NCBI GenBank assembly: GCA_021018815.1 | Contig: JAITYX010000040.1 | Coordinates: 3,898,501 to 3,962,500, forward strand | Source of the DNA: Talinum fruticosum | Lineage: Eukaryota; Streptophyta; Magnoliopsida; Caryophyllales; Talinaceae | Length of the DNA: 64,000 nt | Direction of reading: 5' to 3' | The notes under the pieces: model-generated | What the model was told of the DNA's origin: nothing | What the model saw: the letters and a program-made list of their open reading frames with translations, nothing else | Databases searched by the model: none | Position numbers and translations under genes: made by a program | Shown here: in pieces, positions 1-12,288 of the stretch | Layout: every line of letters begins with the position of its first letter | Position numbering within the stretch: the first letter of the stretch is position 1

Positions 1-301
1 TTTAGACCGAGTCGAAGCCAATGCTGAATAGAATTTCTGTGGTAGCCCCTGTTGTTCCAAGTCAGCACTAAAACAAACGAAGCAAACAACGGTAAACCGG
101 GTGACGGCGCACGCCATAAGATGGCAGATCCGGTGCCGGCCGGAGGCTGAGGTGCCTTCAGCTTATATAGAAAAACCTAACTTTCGTTCCTGCTTCTGCT
201 GACACTATTTTTATTATTTCGATTTTGCTCCTGTTGGGCCTAAAAAGTTGAACTTTGACTGTGCAGGACACTTAATTTTTGATTTTGCATCTATGATGTG
301 C

Positions 302-1040
302 GGATCCGGCTAATGGAACATCCGAAATTCATCGAAGCTCCTACTAAGCTGGACATGTACCTAGCAACTCACTTTTGCCAACAGAAATGAACATCGGCGG
401 TAGTCAATCGCCCTGCTTCCCGATGGGAAGAATATTTCACAAATCACATCAATGACCTGCTACGGTATGTTAAGCATTGGAAGGTGTCCCAATTCAAAAC
501 GTATATTGCACAAGCATCCATACTTTCGTCTATTGGGCTTGGAGGAGAGCACGTAGTACTTTCCAAACTGTGTGGTGTGGCAAATGGGTGGAGAACAAGT
601 AATTCCATTATTGAATTGTATCTGGCTCGTGACTTTTGACTTGTTCGAGAGGACACGGTAGCTCTAGATGGACTGGGTTGTCGCTTGAATAGTGGAAAGG
701 TTTTTGAAACTGTTAACTCCTGCAGCCTTGCTAACACCTGACGAAGTTGCAAATACTGTTGTTTCTCCCTATTATCTAGAGTGGATAATAGAAGTCGACC
801 CCGAGCGATGTAAAGCACTAAGACTTAGAGAGTTAAACCCTAAAGAAGTTGTTCCTGCTGCTTGCTCTCTGCAAATCAATGAAATAAACCCTCGGATGGC
901 TGCCCGCGCTCATCGAAAAGAAACTGAAGCTAAGGAAAATGAAGAAAGGAGAGCTCGCTGAATCTAAGAGCTAAAGGAATGCACTTGAGATGAGGAAACT
1001 CAGTCTAACGATTCTAAAGGAAAAAAAGTGAAAATAGACT
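302..1040 (+). pseudogene. Antisense ORF remnant between Tat integrase and 3' LTR
   Basis: A plus-strand coding trace lies opposite to the flanking Tat pol. The longest open stretch (692-961) ends in a Lys/Glu-rich tail with ARAHRKETEAKENEERRAR. Upstream, another frame is open from about 410 to 640 and includes the segment WEEYFTNHINDLLRYVKHW. Stops and frame changes separate the parts. Several plant Tat elements (for example Grande, Retand) are known to carry an extra antisense ORF between integrase and the 3' LTR, and position and orientation here fit that. I do not recognise the protein itself, so the assignment rests on location. Positions 1-300 hold no ORF I can name. Confidence 0.4.
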
Positions 1041-1379
1041 AGGGCTCAAATTCTTAGAAGACAAAATAAAAGGAGGATTAGTTTTGCCTCTTTAGAACAT
1101 TGTTTATTTTTTTTTTATTTTACAAGTAGTGTGCTTGCAATTAAATTCCTTTTATTAGCTATATATTTAGGTAAGTAGTAGGCTTACCATTTTTTGAATA
1201 AAAGTAAGTATTATGCTATACTTTCATATTTGTGTCACTCACTTAGACGTAGAATAATAATAATAATAAAGAAAAACCAATATACATATTGGACGGTCTA
1301 GTTGGACTATCCAAGAAATAAATGAACCAAAGAAAACCAGAAGAAAGAAAAGGAAAACCACGGCCCTATTAATCCACCG

Positions 1380-3484
1380 TTGATCGGGTGGTGGCCGGCG
1401 CCGCCTTGGCCAAGCCTAGTTGGGCTGGGCTAAGCCCACTACCTAGGGGTATGCTAGGCGTAGTACTTCTTCAACTGATCCATATTGGTATACTTGAAAA
1501 ATCTCTTCTCCTTTTAAATCATTTAATTTCTACTGCTCCACCGGGTAAAATCTAATTAAGTATGAATGGGCTCTGCTAGTTTGGTTTAACTTTCTCTGGT
1601 GGATCCTGAATTGGAGCTCTTACCTCTCTAAGTACCAAATCCCCAATTTGCAAGTTGCGAGCCTTAACCTTCTTATTAATGCCTTGGATATACAAGCTTG
1701 GTATATTTGGACATTATACACGACTTTGAGGTGCGTCTCATCCAATAATACTAATTCCTCATAACGTGCTCTAGCCCACTCGACTTACGGAATCTAACTC
1801 TCAGTAATTATCCTTAACGAAGGAATAGCAATTTCAACGAGAAGGACTGCTTCTATACCATAGACTAAAGAGTAGAGTGTTGCTCCCGTGGAAGATCTAA
1901 TAAAAGTTCTATAACCCCACAAAGCAAAACGTAATTTATCTTGTCAATCCTTGTAAGTAACTACCATTTTCTCCATTATTCTCCGGATATTCTTATTAGC
2001 GGCTTCAACTTCTCCATTGGTTTGAGGACGATCCGGGAAGAATTTTTATGCCGGATTTTATACTTATCCAACAAATCCGCTACTTCCTTCTGGAAATGAC
2101 TACCATGGTCACTTACAAGCTCGTGACATATTCCAAAACAATAGATAATATTTTGGGTGATGAATCGGCTACTGTTTCGATGTCAAGGTTGCATAAGAAG
2201 CTACTTCTACCCATTTGGTGAAGTAGTCGATTGCTATTAACACAAATTCGTGACCACCTGTTCCTCTAGGAGTCACCTTGCTAATAATGTCTATTCTCCA
2301 AACTGAAAACGGCCGGGGTAAGGATGATGTAGTGAGAGATGACGGTGGTTGGTGTTGTAAGTTTGTATACACATGATATTCATGTCACTTTCTAACAAAG
2401 TCGTAACAGTCCTCTGCCATAGTTGACCAATAATAACCAAGTCTCTCAACCTTTTGGACCAACATTCTATCATTCATATGAGGTCTGCATTCTCTTCCAT
2501 GAATCTCTTCCATAATGCGCTTTGCTTCATGTTGATTGACACAAAGTAAGTTGATCCAGGAGTTAGTTTTCTTGAACAATTCTCCTTGATTGAGAAAGCA
2601 TTGTGCAGCCAACATCCTGATGGCTCATTGAGCTCTAATTGTAGAGTCCAAACAATATTATTACGTATCCAAATACTAATAAATATCATGATACCAACTG
2701 GTATGGTCGATATTAGATACTTCTAAGGCTTAGATGTGTGCGAGGTTTATTCAGTCGCTCGATGTGAATAGGCATTGATTGAATGCCAATAGGAATATTG
2801 ATCATGGATGTTAACTTATCTATTGAATCCGCAAATTGATTATCGTCCCTAGGAAGGTAGGTGAAGGAAATCTTCTCGAAGCGTTTAGATAATTCTGTCA
2901 AATATGCTTGGTAAGGTGCCAAGGCTTCATCCGGGAAGTCAACATGTAAAATATCTTCGTCCGGGAAGTCAAGGTGTTCGAGTTGCGATTTAGGCATAGG
3001 TAGATCTGCTAAGAATTCTAATACTATCCTTCCTTTGATCGCTTTTGAGGAACAAACTTGAGTTTGAATTCCGGTAGCATGATAGTCCATCACGCTATCT
3101 TACTACCGATAGTCGGTTGGTCAAGTATGTACTTAATAGGATTCATGGGTGCTACCACATGTATCGTGTGGGCTAACATGTAGTGTCCGAGCTTCTTGGT
3201 AGCCCAAACTAAAGCAAAAGATTTCTTCTCTAGTGGTGTATATCTAGTCTCGTAGTCCAGGAACTTCTTACTCGGATAATAGATCGCACATTCTTCGTCA
3301 TCGTCCTGCTTGAGCTAACATGGCTCCCATAGCTGTCTCTGTTGTGGTGAGATATAAAAGAAAAGGTTCCCTAATTAGGGTGGAACTAACACTGGAGAAT
3401 TAGTCAAGTATTCCTTAACCTTCTTGAATGCTTGTTGGCACTCGCTATCCCAAATGAGGTCGGATCCTTTCTTTAACATCTTGA
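1380..3484 (-). pseudogene. Tat pol, RNase H and integrase part
   Basis: Read leftwards from 3484, the sequence continues the polyprotein broken by the copia insertion: the end of the RT-RNase H linker, then RNase H, whose C-terminal part (2713-3093) has KRFEKISFTYLPRDDNQFAD, a typical Tat RNase H motif. Next comes the integrase zinc region (2385-2615, with C and H spaced as in HHCC), then the catalytic core (2169-2372) with WRIDIISKVTPRGTGGHEF and IDYFTKWVEVASYATLTSKQ, which holds the first catalytic Asp. The integrase C-terminal region (about 1380-1700) is recognisable from RAPIQDPPEKVKP and LPGGAVEIK. Many in-frame stops show it is dead. Confidence 0.85.
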
Positions 3485-4427
3485 AAATGTGAAGACTCGG
3501 ACTTTTCATGCATAACATTCTAAGTACTATCAAGGAATCAGGTACAAACTTTTTCTATTGTATGTTTTGATTTCAAGTTATTCTAAGTGATATAGAAACT
3601 TTTACGAGTGGTATAGAACCTTTTACGAGTGTTACGGAAACTATTACATATGTTTTCATCCGATTACGACTGACTCGGAAAGCATACTCTTGCTCATCAT
3701 TTCACATTTGTAGTTACTGTGTCACTCGGACAACACTCAGATTTATTGCATGTTCAAACATTCGCTCTAACGCGTTTGAACTCGGGTCCGACTTCATATT
3801 CTAAGTTCAAGTGAATTATGGTGTTAATTCATCTCTTTAAGTTAGTTTTGTTTGAACTATATTTGTCTAGATCAAGTATTCTTACTCCGATATTCTTTAT
3901 GTAAATTGATCTTTCTCTAGATTGACTTATGTGGAATTTGAGTATAATGGATATTATACTCCGAAAATTCCACTCTTGCGAGACTTAGATAATTATGCAA
4001 TTAATTATCATAATTAAATTATTATCTATGTCTATTCTTGGACCAAAGTATTTTATACTTTGAGAACCAAAATTCATTTACTTTTGTAGGTTCTCTAAAT
4101 GAGGCTATCTTATTTTTGAATTACAAAACTAACCGACTTCACGCTGTCAATCACCAGTAGACAAGGCTTTTCTAATTAGGACCAAGGCTCGGACACTTCG
4201 TGTCGGGGTTTCCAAAGCTGGAAATCTTCAACGCTAAGCTCAACGGTGGTTTCCACCCTACTTTTCGAGACACCACCAGTGGATTAAGACATCCTAATGA
4301 GTCAAAAGCCATTGCACAACATTCACATCTCAATGGATCTTTTCTCAGCCACTCGGAAGAACCATTACAACGGTCATAGAGGACTTATAATCGAAGCTAC
4401 TCACAACGGCTAATCTGCTTGGTCATC

Positions 4428-4436
4428 TATAAATAG
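4428..4436 (+). promoter_or_regulatory. TATA box in Sirevirus 5' LTR
   Basis: TATAAATAG, about 940 bp into the LTR. The same nine bases occur at the matching place in all five Sirevirus LTRs of this window: 15406-15414 (plus), and on the minus strand 5162-5170, 54940-54948 and 61552-61560. Conservation in otherwise decaying LTRs supports it as the element's TATA box. Confidence 0.7.
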
Positions 4437-4578
4437 AAGCCAACTATCAAGACTTGAAGATTGCTGGAACCATTGTCAATACATACTTAAGCAAAAGTCT
4501 TTGTATTCATACTCAATCCTCTACTTACAACACCAACTCTGTACTTAAAATCTTTCGGAGTTATAAGGTCTTGTAATC

Positions 4579-6080
4579 CGAAGGTTTGCTCTTCGAGAGA
4601 GTTAGTCACCCTAAAAGGGGGTGGATAGGGTGATGAGGAAATTTGAACAATAAATGGAAGATTAAAGTTTAAAACAAACTTTAAGACCGTATGCGAGTCT
4701 AGATTGGACTCGGAAAAGTGCTAACTTAGAAATTACGTGGAAACCCTCCTGGGGCGAGAAAACCATGGCCAGTACTAATCCAAGCACCAAGTCAAATCCA
4801 CTATTTTGAATCCACAAAATACAATAGAAAGACTCAACCAAAATTGCTCCCTTAGACAATTCCTTACAAGATTTTCCTAGACTCATAAGTTCCCTTATCG
4901 GATCTAGTACTTCCTAGGTAAGGTAACCTTTACAGCTAGGGGCAACCGAGCTGAGTTAACCCTTACAGCTCGGTCAAGGAACCTTACTCAAAAAGTAAGA
5001 AAGAAGTTTTGTAACTGATTACAAGACCTTACAATTCGGAAAGATGTTACGTATAGAGTTGGAGTTGTAAGTAGAAGATTGAGTATGAATACAAAGACTT
5101 TTCTTAAGTATGTGTATTTGACAATTGTTTCAGCCAATCTTCTAGTCTTGGGACTTGGCTTCTATTTATAGGTGACCAAGCATATTAGCCATTGTGACTA
5201 TCTTACGAATAGAAGTCTTCGTGACCATTGTGGTGGCTTTTACGAGTCGCTCGGTTTAGATCCGTTGAGATGTGAACGTTGTGCAACGGCTCTTGACTTT
5301 TAGGATGTCCCATTGGTGGTGTCTAAAAAGTATGGTGGAAACCACCGTTGAGCTTAACGTTGAAGATTTCCAGTTTTGGAAACAGACAACCACGACACGA
5401 TGTCCGGACCTTGATCGAAGTAGAAAAAGCCTTATCTGCTTGGTGATTTGACATCTTAAAGCCGGTTATTTTTGTATTTCAAAAGTAGGATAACCTCATT
5501 TAGATAGCCTACAAAAGTAAACAAATTTTGGTTCTCAAATTATAAAATACTTTGGTCCAAGATTAGACACGAGATAATTAAAATAATTAAGAGCATAATT
5601 ATCCGAGTAAGAAAACAATGAAATTTTCTTAGTCTAATATTCATTATACTCAAATTCCATCGAAGTCGGTTTGGAGAAAGATGAAGTTAGATAAAGATCA
5701 TCGAGTAAGAATACTTGATCTAGACAAATATAGTTCAAATAGAACATGCTGACTTAGAAGAATGAATTAATACGAAATTCACTTGAACTTGGAATACAAA
5801 GTCAAACCTAAGTTAAAACGTGTTAGAGCGAGTGTTTGAACATGCGATAAATCTGAGTGTTGTCTAAGTGACTCGGAACTTCGGATGTTAAAAGATAAAC
5901 AATAGCATGCTTTACGAGTCGGTCGAAACAGATGAAAACTTATACGATAGTTTACGTATCACTCAGAAAAGTTTCTATATCACTTAGAATGACTTGTAGT
6001 CAAAACATACAAGAGATGAAGGTTGTACTCGATTCCTTGATGGTACTCAGAATATTATACATGCAGAGTCCGAGTCTTCA
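4579..6080 (-). mobile_element. Inverted solo LTR of the same Sirevirus family
   Basis: Reverse-complemented, it runs from TGAAGACTCGGAC (at 6080) to CCTTCG (at 4579), 1502 bp, a full-length Sirevirus LTR with no internal region. It is flanked by TAATC (4574-4578) and TAATG (6081-6085), a 5-bp target duplication with one mismatch. The host LTR is continuous across the site when the insert is removed. A solo LTR normally arises by recombination between the two LTRs of a complete element, so a full copy once sat here in opposite orientation to its host. Confidence 0.93.
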
Positions 6081-6516
6081 TAATGAGTCACAAACTTTCA
6101 TTCTTACTTTATGAGTAAGATCCCTTGACTGAGTTGTAAGGGTTATCTCAGCTCAATTGTCCCTAGCTGTAAAGGTTACCTCGGTTAGGAAGTACTAGAT
6201 TAGATAAGGGAACTTCGAGTCTAGGAAAATCTTGTAAGGAATTGTCTAAGGGAGTAATTCGATGAAGTCTTTCTACTGTATTTTGTGGATTCAAAATAGT
6301 GTTTGACTTGGTGCTTGGATTTGCACTGGCCGTGGTTTTCCGCCCGAGGAGGGTTTCCACGTAAATTATGAGTTCATACTTTTACGAGTCCAATCTAGAC
6401 TCAAACAGTCCTAAAATTTGTTTTTAAACTTTAATCTTCCATTCATTGTTAAAATTTCCTTATCACCCTATTCACCCCCTAGGGTGACTAAGTCTCTCCA
6501 AGAGCCAACCTTCGAT

Positions 6517-6528
6517 TGGTATTAGAGC
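6517..6528 (+). other. Primer binding site, initiator-Met tRNA type
   Basis: TGGTATTAGAGC two bases after the 5' LTR. The usual plant site is TGGTATCAGAGC, so there is one mismatch. It is the place where the tRNA primes minus-strand DNA synthesis. Confidence 0.9.
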
Positions 6529-6573
6529 CTAGCCTTTCGAAAGGGTCTAACCATCCAAAGGTCTTAAGATCAA

Positions 6574-8390
6574 ATGGCTCGAGAACAATAGAGAGTTCGT
6601 TGAAGGAAGATCTTCCAGCACACCACCAAAGTTCAAAGGATTAAATTTCGTATATTGGAAGAAGCTAATTGAATGCTTTCTACTTGGATCACGATGAAGA
6701 TGTATGGAACATCATACAAGAAGGTAATTACATTCCAATGAGGATGGAAGAAACAAGACTCGTGCCTAAAGCAAAACTCAAGTACACCACTGAAGAGGCG
6801 AGAGAACTTCGAGAAAGAATTTCAAGGCGATGAACATTCGATGTGCGCCATCGGCTCGGAAGAGTACAACGAGTATCGGCATGTGACACAGCCAAAGAAG
6901 TGTGGGACACTCTTGTTAACACATATGAACGCAAAAGTCAAGTCGGACAAGCAAAGATAAGCCAATATCTTCACAAGTATAAGCTGTTCAAGATGGAGCC
7001 GGAAGAAAACATCACTCGGATTTTCAACCGCTTCACTGAGATTACTAACAATCTCAAATCTCTAGGTAGAAAGATTTCCCATAAGGAAATGTGCACAAAG
7101 ATATTCAGAAGTCTACCCAAGAGAAGATGGGGTCCGAAGGTGACAACCATCAAGGAAGCTCAGAACCTCTCTCTATTAAAGCCGAGACGAACTCATTAGG
7201 AAGCTACTCACCCATGAGATCCATCCGAAAGAGGAGGATGCGAGAGGTCGAGCACTAAAAAGAATATTGCACTGAAGGCCTCGGAAAGCAAAGAAGCAAA
7301 TCTAAGTTCATCGGACTCAAAGGAAGATCCCATGGCACTTATCCCCGGAGGATTCAAAAGAATGATGAAGCACAAGAGATAGGACAAACGGCCAAGAGAA
7401 GAGTTCTACAAGAAAGATAAGAAGGATAGAAAAGGTAAACACTCTTCCCCTTCCAAGTTATCTTTAACAAAGAACTCAGGTTGTTTTGAATGTGGCAACA
7501 AAGATCATATAGTCAAAGACTATCCAAGAAGAAAAAGGGATAGAAAGAAGAAGAAGGCTATGATGGCCACATGAAGTGATGAAGATTCGTGTGCGGAAGA
7601 TGAAGACTCGGATGACTCAAAGTGTCCGATGGCACTGTCGGACTCGGAAGCCGAATCTGAGTTAGACTCGGATCACTCAAACACTAAGGAAATAAATCCT
7701 CGGGAGGTAATTGAATATTTCCTCAAGTTTTCCAAAGTTGATCTAGCTAAATATATTTATAGTTTAGAAGAGAAGTCCAATTCGACTCTTTTCAATTTAA
7801 AGAAAAACTTAATTCTATCACTTTTGAGAGCATTTCTTTGAAAAATGAATTAGAAAAATTGAGACTTACTCTAAGAGAACTCAAGACTAGTGCTCAATCT
7901 AATGAGACTGAGTTTGAGTCACTCGAAGAGAAAATAAGTGTTTGAAGCAAAAGCTTAATGAGTCTCAAGAACTAGTTTTGAAGTTTACTCAAGGTTAGAA
8001 AAACTTTGACATGCTCTTAGGGTCTCAATGTGTCACCTTCGAAAAGAAGGACTTGGTTTTAACAAGGAGGAGGAAATTCCTACTCGAGCTTTTCAAAAAT
8101 GATTCCAAAGCTGTAAGGTTCGGGAAGGCTGAGCATGGTCCCACTCATAAGAATGAAATGAGGACTGAGCCCAGGCTAGCCTACAGGAGAAAACTTCTCC
8201 ACCAGTTTATAAAAGAAAAGATTTTCATAAGAAAGAGACACACACTAAGTTTTCTAAAAGAAATACTCAAAATCGGACCAAACCCAAAGTTATTCAAATC
8301 TGGGTTCCCAAGAGTCTTCTTCATCGAGAAAATGACCACAGTAAAGGGAGTTACTTGGGTTCGTTAGAGGAAGTGAGAAAGGTTAGTTTG
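6574..8390 (+). pseudogene. Sirevirus gag
   Basis: The probable start ATG is at 6574, followed soon by stops. The open part 6843-7199 is a clear copia gag (UBN2-type) domain: KEVWDTLVNTYERKSQVGQ, then EENITRIFNRFTEITNNLK and KIFRSLPKRRWGPKVTTIK. A zinc knuckle follows at 7482-7523 (CFECGNKDHIVKDY), in which the final Cys is replaced by Tyr. Further on an acidic stretch (7570-7700) and a long helical region (to about 8010) match the same parts of the second Sirevirus at 52650-53550. Frameshifts and stops occur throughout. Gag would form the particle that packages the RNA. Confidence 0.85.
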
Positions 8391-8399
8391 TTTCTAACT

Positions 8400-8640
8400 T
8401 GCAGGTGGCTCAAAAAAGAACAAAAGGGCATTGGTACCTGGACGAGTGGATGCTCACCTCACATGTTAGGAAATTCAAGACTCTTTTCGAGTTAGAAGAT
8501 TACAAGGGAGGCAAAGTCACATTTTGAGATGATAGCAAAGGCAAGATAATTGGGATAGGCATGATTGGAAAAGGAGACAATCTGGTCGACCCTATCTACC
8601 TTGTCAAGGGATTGAAGTACAATCTACTTAGGATCTCTCA
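8400..8640 (+). pseudogene. Sirevirus aspartic protease
   Basis: WYLD is encoded at 8432-8443, the usual lead-in to the catalytic Asp-Ser-Gly of copia protease. An extra base at 8444 puts the Ser-Gly codons in another frame, where the Cys-Ser-Pro-His-Met that follows is still readable. Downstream the conserved IGKGDNLVDPIYLVKGLKYN (8569-8628) marks the end of the protease region and the run into the integrase pre-domain. A stop lies at about 8526. The extra base lies in a CAG-to-CGAG context, like many other differences in this window. Confidence 0.75.
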
Positions 8641-9695
8641 ATTATGTGGCAAAGGTCAAGAGCTAAGTTCACTCGGACCAAGCTGTTATATTTCGATGAA
8701 ACTACCAAGGAGACTAAGCTCTCAAGTAAGAGATCGGGTAATACCTACACTATTCCTCTCTCTCACCCGAGTCAAAATTTATCTTATTTAAAAGCATCCC
8801 TACATCATGATTATGGACATGGCATCATAGACTAGGTCATGTTAGTATGCACACCATTAAGAAGCTTGCATCTCATGGTTTAGTCGGAGGATTGCTTAAT
8901 TGTGCATTTAAGAAAGATTAAATTTATAAAGCATGCACAAAAGGGAAACAAGTCAAATCATCTTTCAAATCTCTCAAAACTGTTTTCACGTCCAAAGTGC
9001 TTGAAATGTTGCATATGGATTTATGTGGCGAAATCCCTATCAAGAGCCTCGGAGGTAAATCATATGTACTTGTGATTGTTGATGACTACTCACGATTTAC
9101 CTAGGTTTGTTTCCTTAAGCACAAAAATGAACCTTTCAAAGAGTTCAGCGAGCTTTGCAGGACAATTCAAGTTGAGTCTCAAACTCGGATCAAAAGAATT
9201 CGAACCGATCATAGAAGGGAGTTCGACTACTCGGAATTTGCGGAGTTACGTGATAGGAACGGTATCTCCTACAACTTCTCAGCACCAAGAACTCCTCAAC
9301 AAAATAGAGTAGTGGAGAGAAAGAACAGAACTCTTGAGGAAATAGCTACGACAATGATGATTGAACATGATCTACCTTACTATTTCGGTCAAAGGCGAGT
9401 CAACATAGCAAACTACACTTTGAATAAATGCCTCATCGGACCCATCTCGAAGAAAACTCCATACGAGCTCTACAAAGGGAAGAAACCCAACCTTTCATAC
9501 TTCAAACCCTTTGGATGTAAATGTTATGTTCATAACAATGGTAAGGATCACTCGATCAAGTTTGATGCTATGTCGGATGAAAGTATTTTTCTTGGTTATT
9601 CATCTCATAATAAAGCATATCGCATTTTCAATAAAAGAACTAACAAAGTGAAAGAAAGCATCCACGTTGTTTTTGATGAGATTGAACAGGGATAA
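8641..9695 (+). pseudogene. Sirevirus integrase
   Basis: The pre-integrase zinc region lies at about 8810-8960 (LGHVSMHTIKKLASHGL, then two Cys with spacing of the HHCC finger). The catalytic core follows: the first Asp in LHMDLCGEIP (about 9011), the second in RTDHRREFDYSEF (about 9197), and the Glu in PQQNRVVERKNRTLEE (9293-9340). The C-terminal part (9312-9695) contains TPYELYKGKKPNLSYFKPFG and ends in SIHVVFDEIEQG. A frame change near 9100 and stops near 8920 and 9102 break it. Integrase would insert the cDNA and make the 5-bp duplication seen here. Confidence 0.85.
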
Positions 9696-10069
9696 CCAAG
9701 TGAGTCAACATTCTCGGATCCGAAGCTCGGCCAAGATGATGATCTTAGTGAAGATGAGCTCGGAAAGAGTCAAGGAAAAGTTACTCGGAATGAGGTAACT
9801 CGGAATAACTCGACTCGGAATGAGACAACTCAAGAGCCAACTCAGAATGTTGGAGGCCAATCAGATGAGCAAGCTCACTCAGAATAGACATCCGAAGATC
9901 AACCAATTCAACCTACAAATCTGGTGAACCGGAGAACGGATCAAGATTTCAAATACGCTTCGAGCCACCCACTCGAAAACATCTTGTCCGATATCAACAG
10001 TGGGGTAAGAACTCATTCCTCTCTGCAAAATCTATATGCGTTCACTGCATTCATATCATTAACTTAACC

Positions 10070-10775
10070 TAGAAATGCACTAGAGGCCCTAAATGAACCT
10101 GAATGGTTAGAGGCCATGCAAAAAGAACTAAATCAATTTGAAAGAAACCAAGCCTGGACTTTGACCGAACGACCTTTTGACCACCCAGTCATAGGAACCA
10201 AATGGCTTTTCAAGAACAAACTAGATGAAGATGGGTTGGTAGTTAGAAATAAGGCTAGACTTGTGGCTCAAGGTTACAATCAAGAAGAAGGGATTGATTG
10301 TGGGGAAACCTTTGCACTGTTGCTAGAATTGAAGCTATTAGAATCTTATTGGCATTTGCATCAACCATGAATATCAAACTATATCAAATGGATGTTAAAT
10401 GTTCTTTCCTTAATGGTTTCATTGAAGAGGAAGTCTATGTTGAGCAACCCCTGGATTTTAAAACTCAGAATTTCCAAATCATGTTTTCAAATTACAAAAA
10501 GCTCTTTATGGTCTTAAACAAGCTCCTAGAGCTTGGTATGAAAGACTGAGCAATTTCTTGGTTGAAAATAATTTTAGAAGAGGTCAGATTGACAAGACTC
10601 TTTTTATAAAAACCAAGGGGAAAGACTTTCTTATTACTCATATCTATGTTGATGATATAATCTTCGGAGCTAGTAATGAAATTCTTTGTCGAGAGTTTTA
10701 CGAGTTAATGAGACAAGTAATTTCAAATGAGCATGATGGGAGAACTCAATTTCTTTCTTAGCCTACAAATCAAGC
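10070..10775 (+). pseudogene. Sirevirus reverse transcriptase
   Basis: The region opens with ALNEPEWLEAMQKELNQFER (about 10081), continues with GTKWLFKNKLDEDGLVVRNK and ARLVAQGYNQEEGIDCGETF, the usual copia RT start. After a frameshift near 10300 come IKLYQMDVKCSFLNGFIEEE and YVEQP. After another, ITHIYVDDIIFGASNE (10634-10681) gives the YVDD catalytic motif. The gap 9696-10070 is a low-conservation linker with repeated ACTCGGAA words. At least three frame changes and stops make it non-functional. Confidence 0.88.
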
Positions 10776-11099
10776 AAGACAAAGATGGCATATATGTCCA
10801 TCAATCAAAGTATATCAAGGAGGTGCTTGAAGAAGTACAAACCGTAAGATGTTAAGCATGCAGCAACACCTATAAGCGAGCGAGCATAAAACTCGACTCG
10901 GACGAAAAAGGTAAAGTAGTAGATCGAAACTCTAGCGAGGTATGATTGGATCTCTACTATATCTTACTTCCAGTAGGCCAAACATAATGTTTAGCGTATG
11001 TCCGTGCGTAAGATTTCAAGCTAATCCAAAAGAATCACATCTCACTGCAGGTGAAGAGAATCTTCGAGATATCTTGTAGGGACTCGGAATCTAGGTCTA

Positions 11100-11589
11100 T
11101 GGTACTTAAGAGACTCAAAGCGGACTCTCACTAGATATGCGGATGCTGACTATGCTTGGATACAAAGTTGATAGAAAGAGCACCTTAGGAGCCCGCCAAT
11201 TTCGGGTCAATCCCTTATATCTTGGCACTCAAAGAAACAGAACTCAGTAGCTCTATCAACTGCTGAAGCTAAATACATTGCAGTCTGGAGCATGCTTGCG
11301 GTCAAATTTTATGGATAAAGCAACACTTTATCTTGGACTTACATTCAAATCAATTCCAATCAAGTGTGACAATCAAAGTGCAATCAGCATTACTAAGAAT
11401 CCATTTCAGCACTCAAAGACAAAGCATATTGAGGTTAGGTATCATTTTCTAAGAAAACTTTCCGAGAAAGGTGATATTGAACTTTATTTCATTCCTACCA
11501 AACTTCAATTAGCTGATATCTTTACTAAGCCACTTAATAAGGATCGGTTTTGCTTTATTAGGAATGATTTTGGCATGATTAATGCATAA
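11100..11589 (+). pseudogene. Sirevirus RNase H
   Basis: The open stretch 11278-11589 reads PIKCDNQSAISITKNPFQHS, KTKHIEVRYHFLRKLSEKG and LADIFTKPLNKDRF, the classic C-terminal end of copia pol, and stops normally with TAA at 11587. The upstream half (about 10780-11277) is degenerate but shows traces of the RT-RNase H connection (SLQIKQDKDGIYVHQSKY near 10760). The start of RNase H is broken by frame changes near 11160. Confidence 0.82.
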
Positions 11590-12288
11590 TTATGTGCTTT
11601 TCCGAGTGGAATTACATTGCATGATTATCTGTTAAATGTTTCATTTTTATGCTTTAATAACAATTAGTTCGAGTTGAGCCGGTGATACTTGCGCTATGAG
11701 TTATTGCTTGTTTGCGGTTTCGAGTCACTCGAAATTGTACCGAGTCGAACTTAGATTTTGAGAAAAATGGACATCAATCTTACGAAATCATCTCTAGATT
11801 AGTGGAGAATTTCAGAAATTTCTTTTAAGATCTCTCTTTTCTCTCTCTCTCTTGCACATCGATCGGAGAACTAGCCGTTGACAAACAATCGCTGAAATTC
11901 TAACCATTGGAGAGTAGAAGCAGTCACATTGGTGCGAGGCGACCGTTGGAGAGTTGAGTCGAAAGAATGCTGAAGGACGATGCTTTCTTTATAAATAGCA
12001 TCCTTTTTCCTTCATTTCGCTACTTTACTCTCTACATACTCTCTCTCTAACTTACTACATCTCGAGTAAGTTCACTGTTCTCAAAGAACAAATCGTCTTT
12101 CTCAAGCTAAGTGAAAGAAATCTCAAGTAAGCACCGATTGCTCTCAACTCTCTCTCTACTCTTTTATTTCTCTTTTTACTCTCTACTCGCTCTCTCTCTT
12201 CGAGCTATCTTCTATACTCTCTCTCTCTCTCAAAGTTCATCTTCTCTATCTCTCTCAAAGTTCATCTTCTCTCTTTTCTCATTCAAAC
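11590..12288 (+). other. Sirevirus spacer between RNase H and extra ORF
   Basis: No ORF of note. It contains CT-rich runs (11830-11860, 12030-12060, 12140-12280) with CTCTCT repeats and a TATA-like TTTATAAATAG at 11988-11998. In Sireviruses the env-like ORF is expressed separately from gag-pol, and a promoter or splice-linked leader in this place would fit, but that is inference. Confidence 0.4.

Larger units (their letters stand above)
3490..6514 (+). repeat. Sirevirus 5' LTR, split by a solo LTR
   Basis: The LTR begins with TGAAGACTCGGAC at 3490 and ends with CCTTCG at 6514. Its two parts are 3490-4578 and 6086-6514, together about 1518 bp, against 1530 bp for the 3' LTR. The break matches an uninterrupted stretch in the 3' LTR around 15555 (CTTGTAATCAGTCACAAAC). 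The last base is G where the 3' LTR has the canonical A. Confidence 0.93.

Noticed and set aside
444..818. Minus-strand open frame of 124 residues
   Set aside because: No family-like pattern; the plus strand shows the coding-like sequence here.
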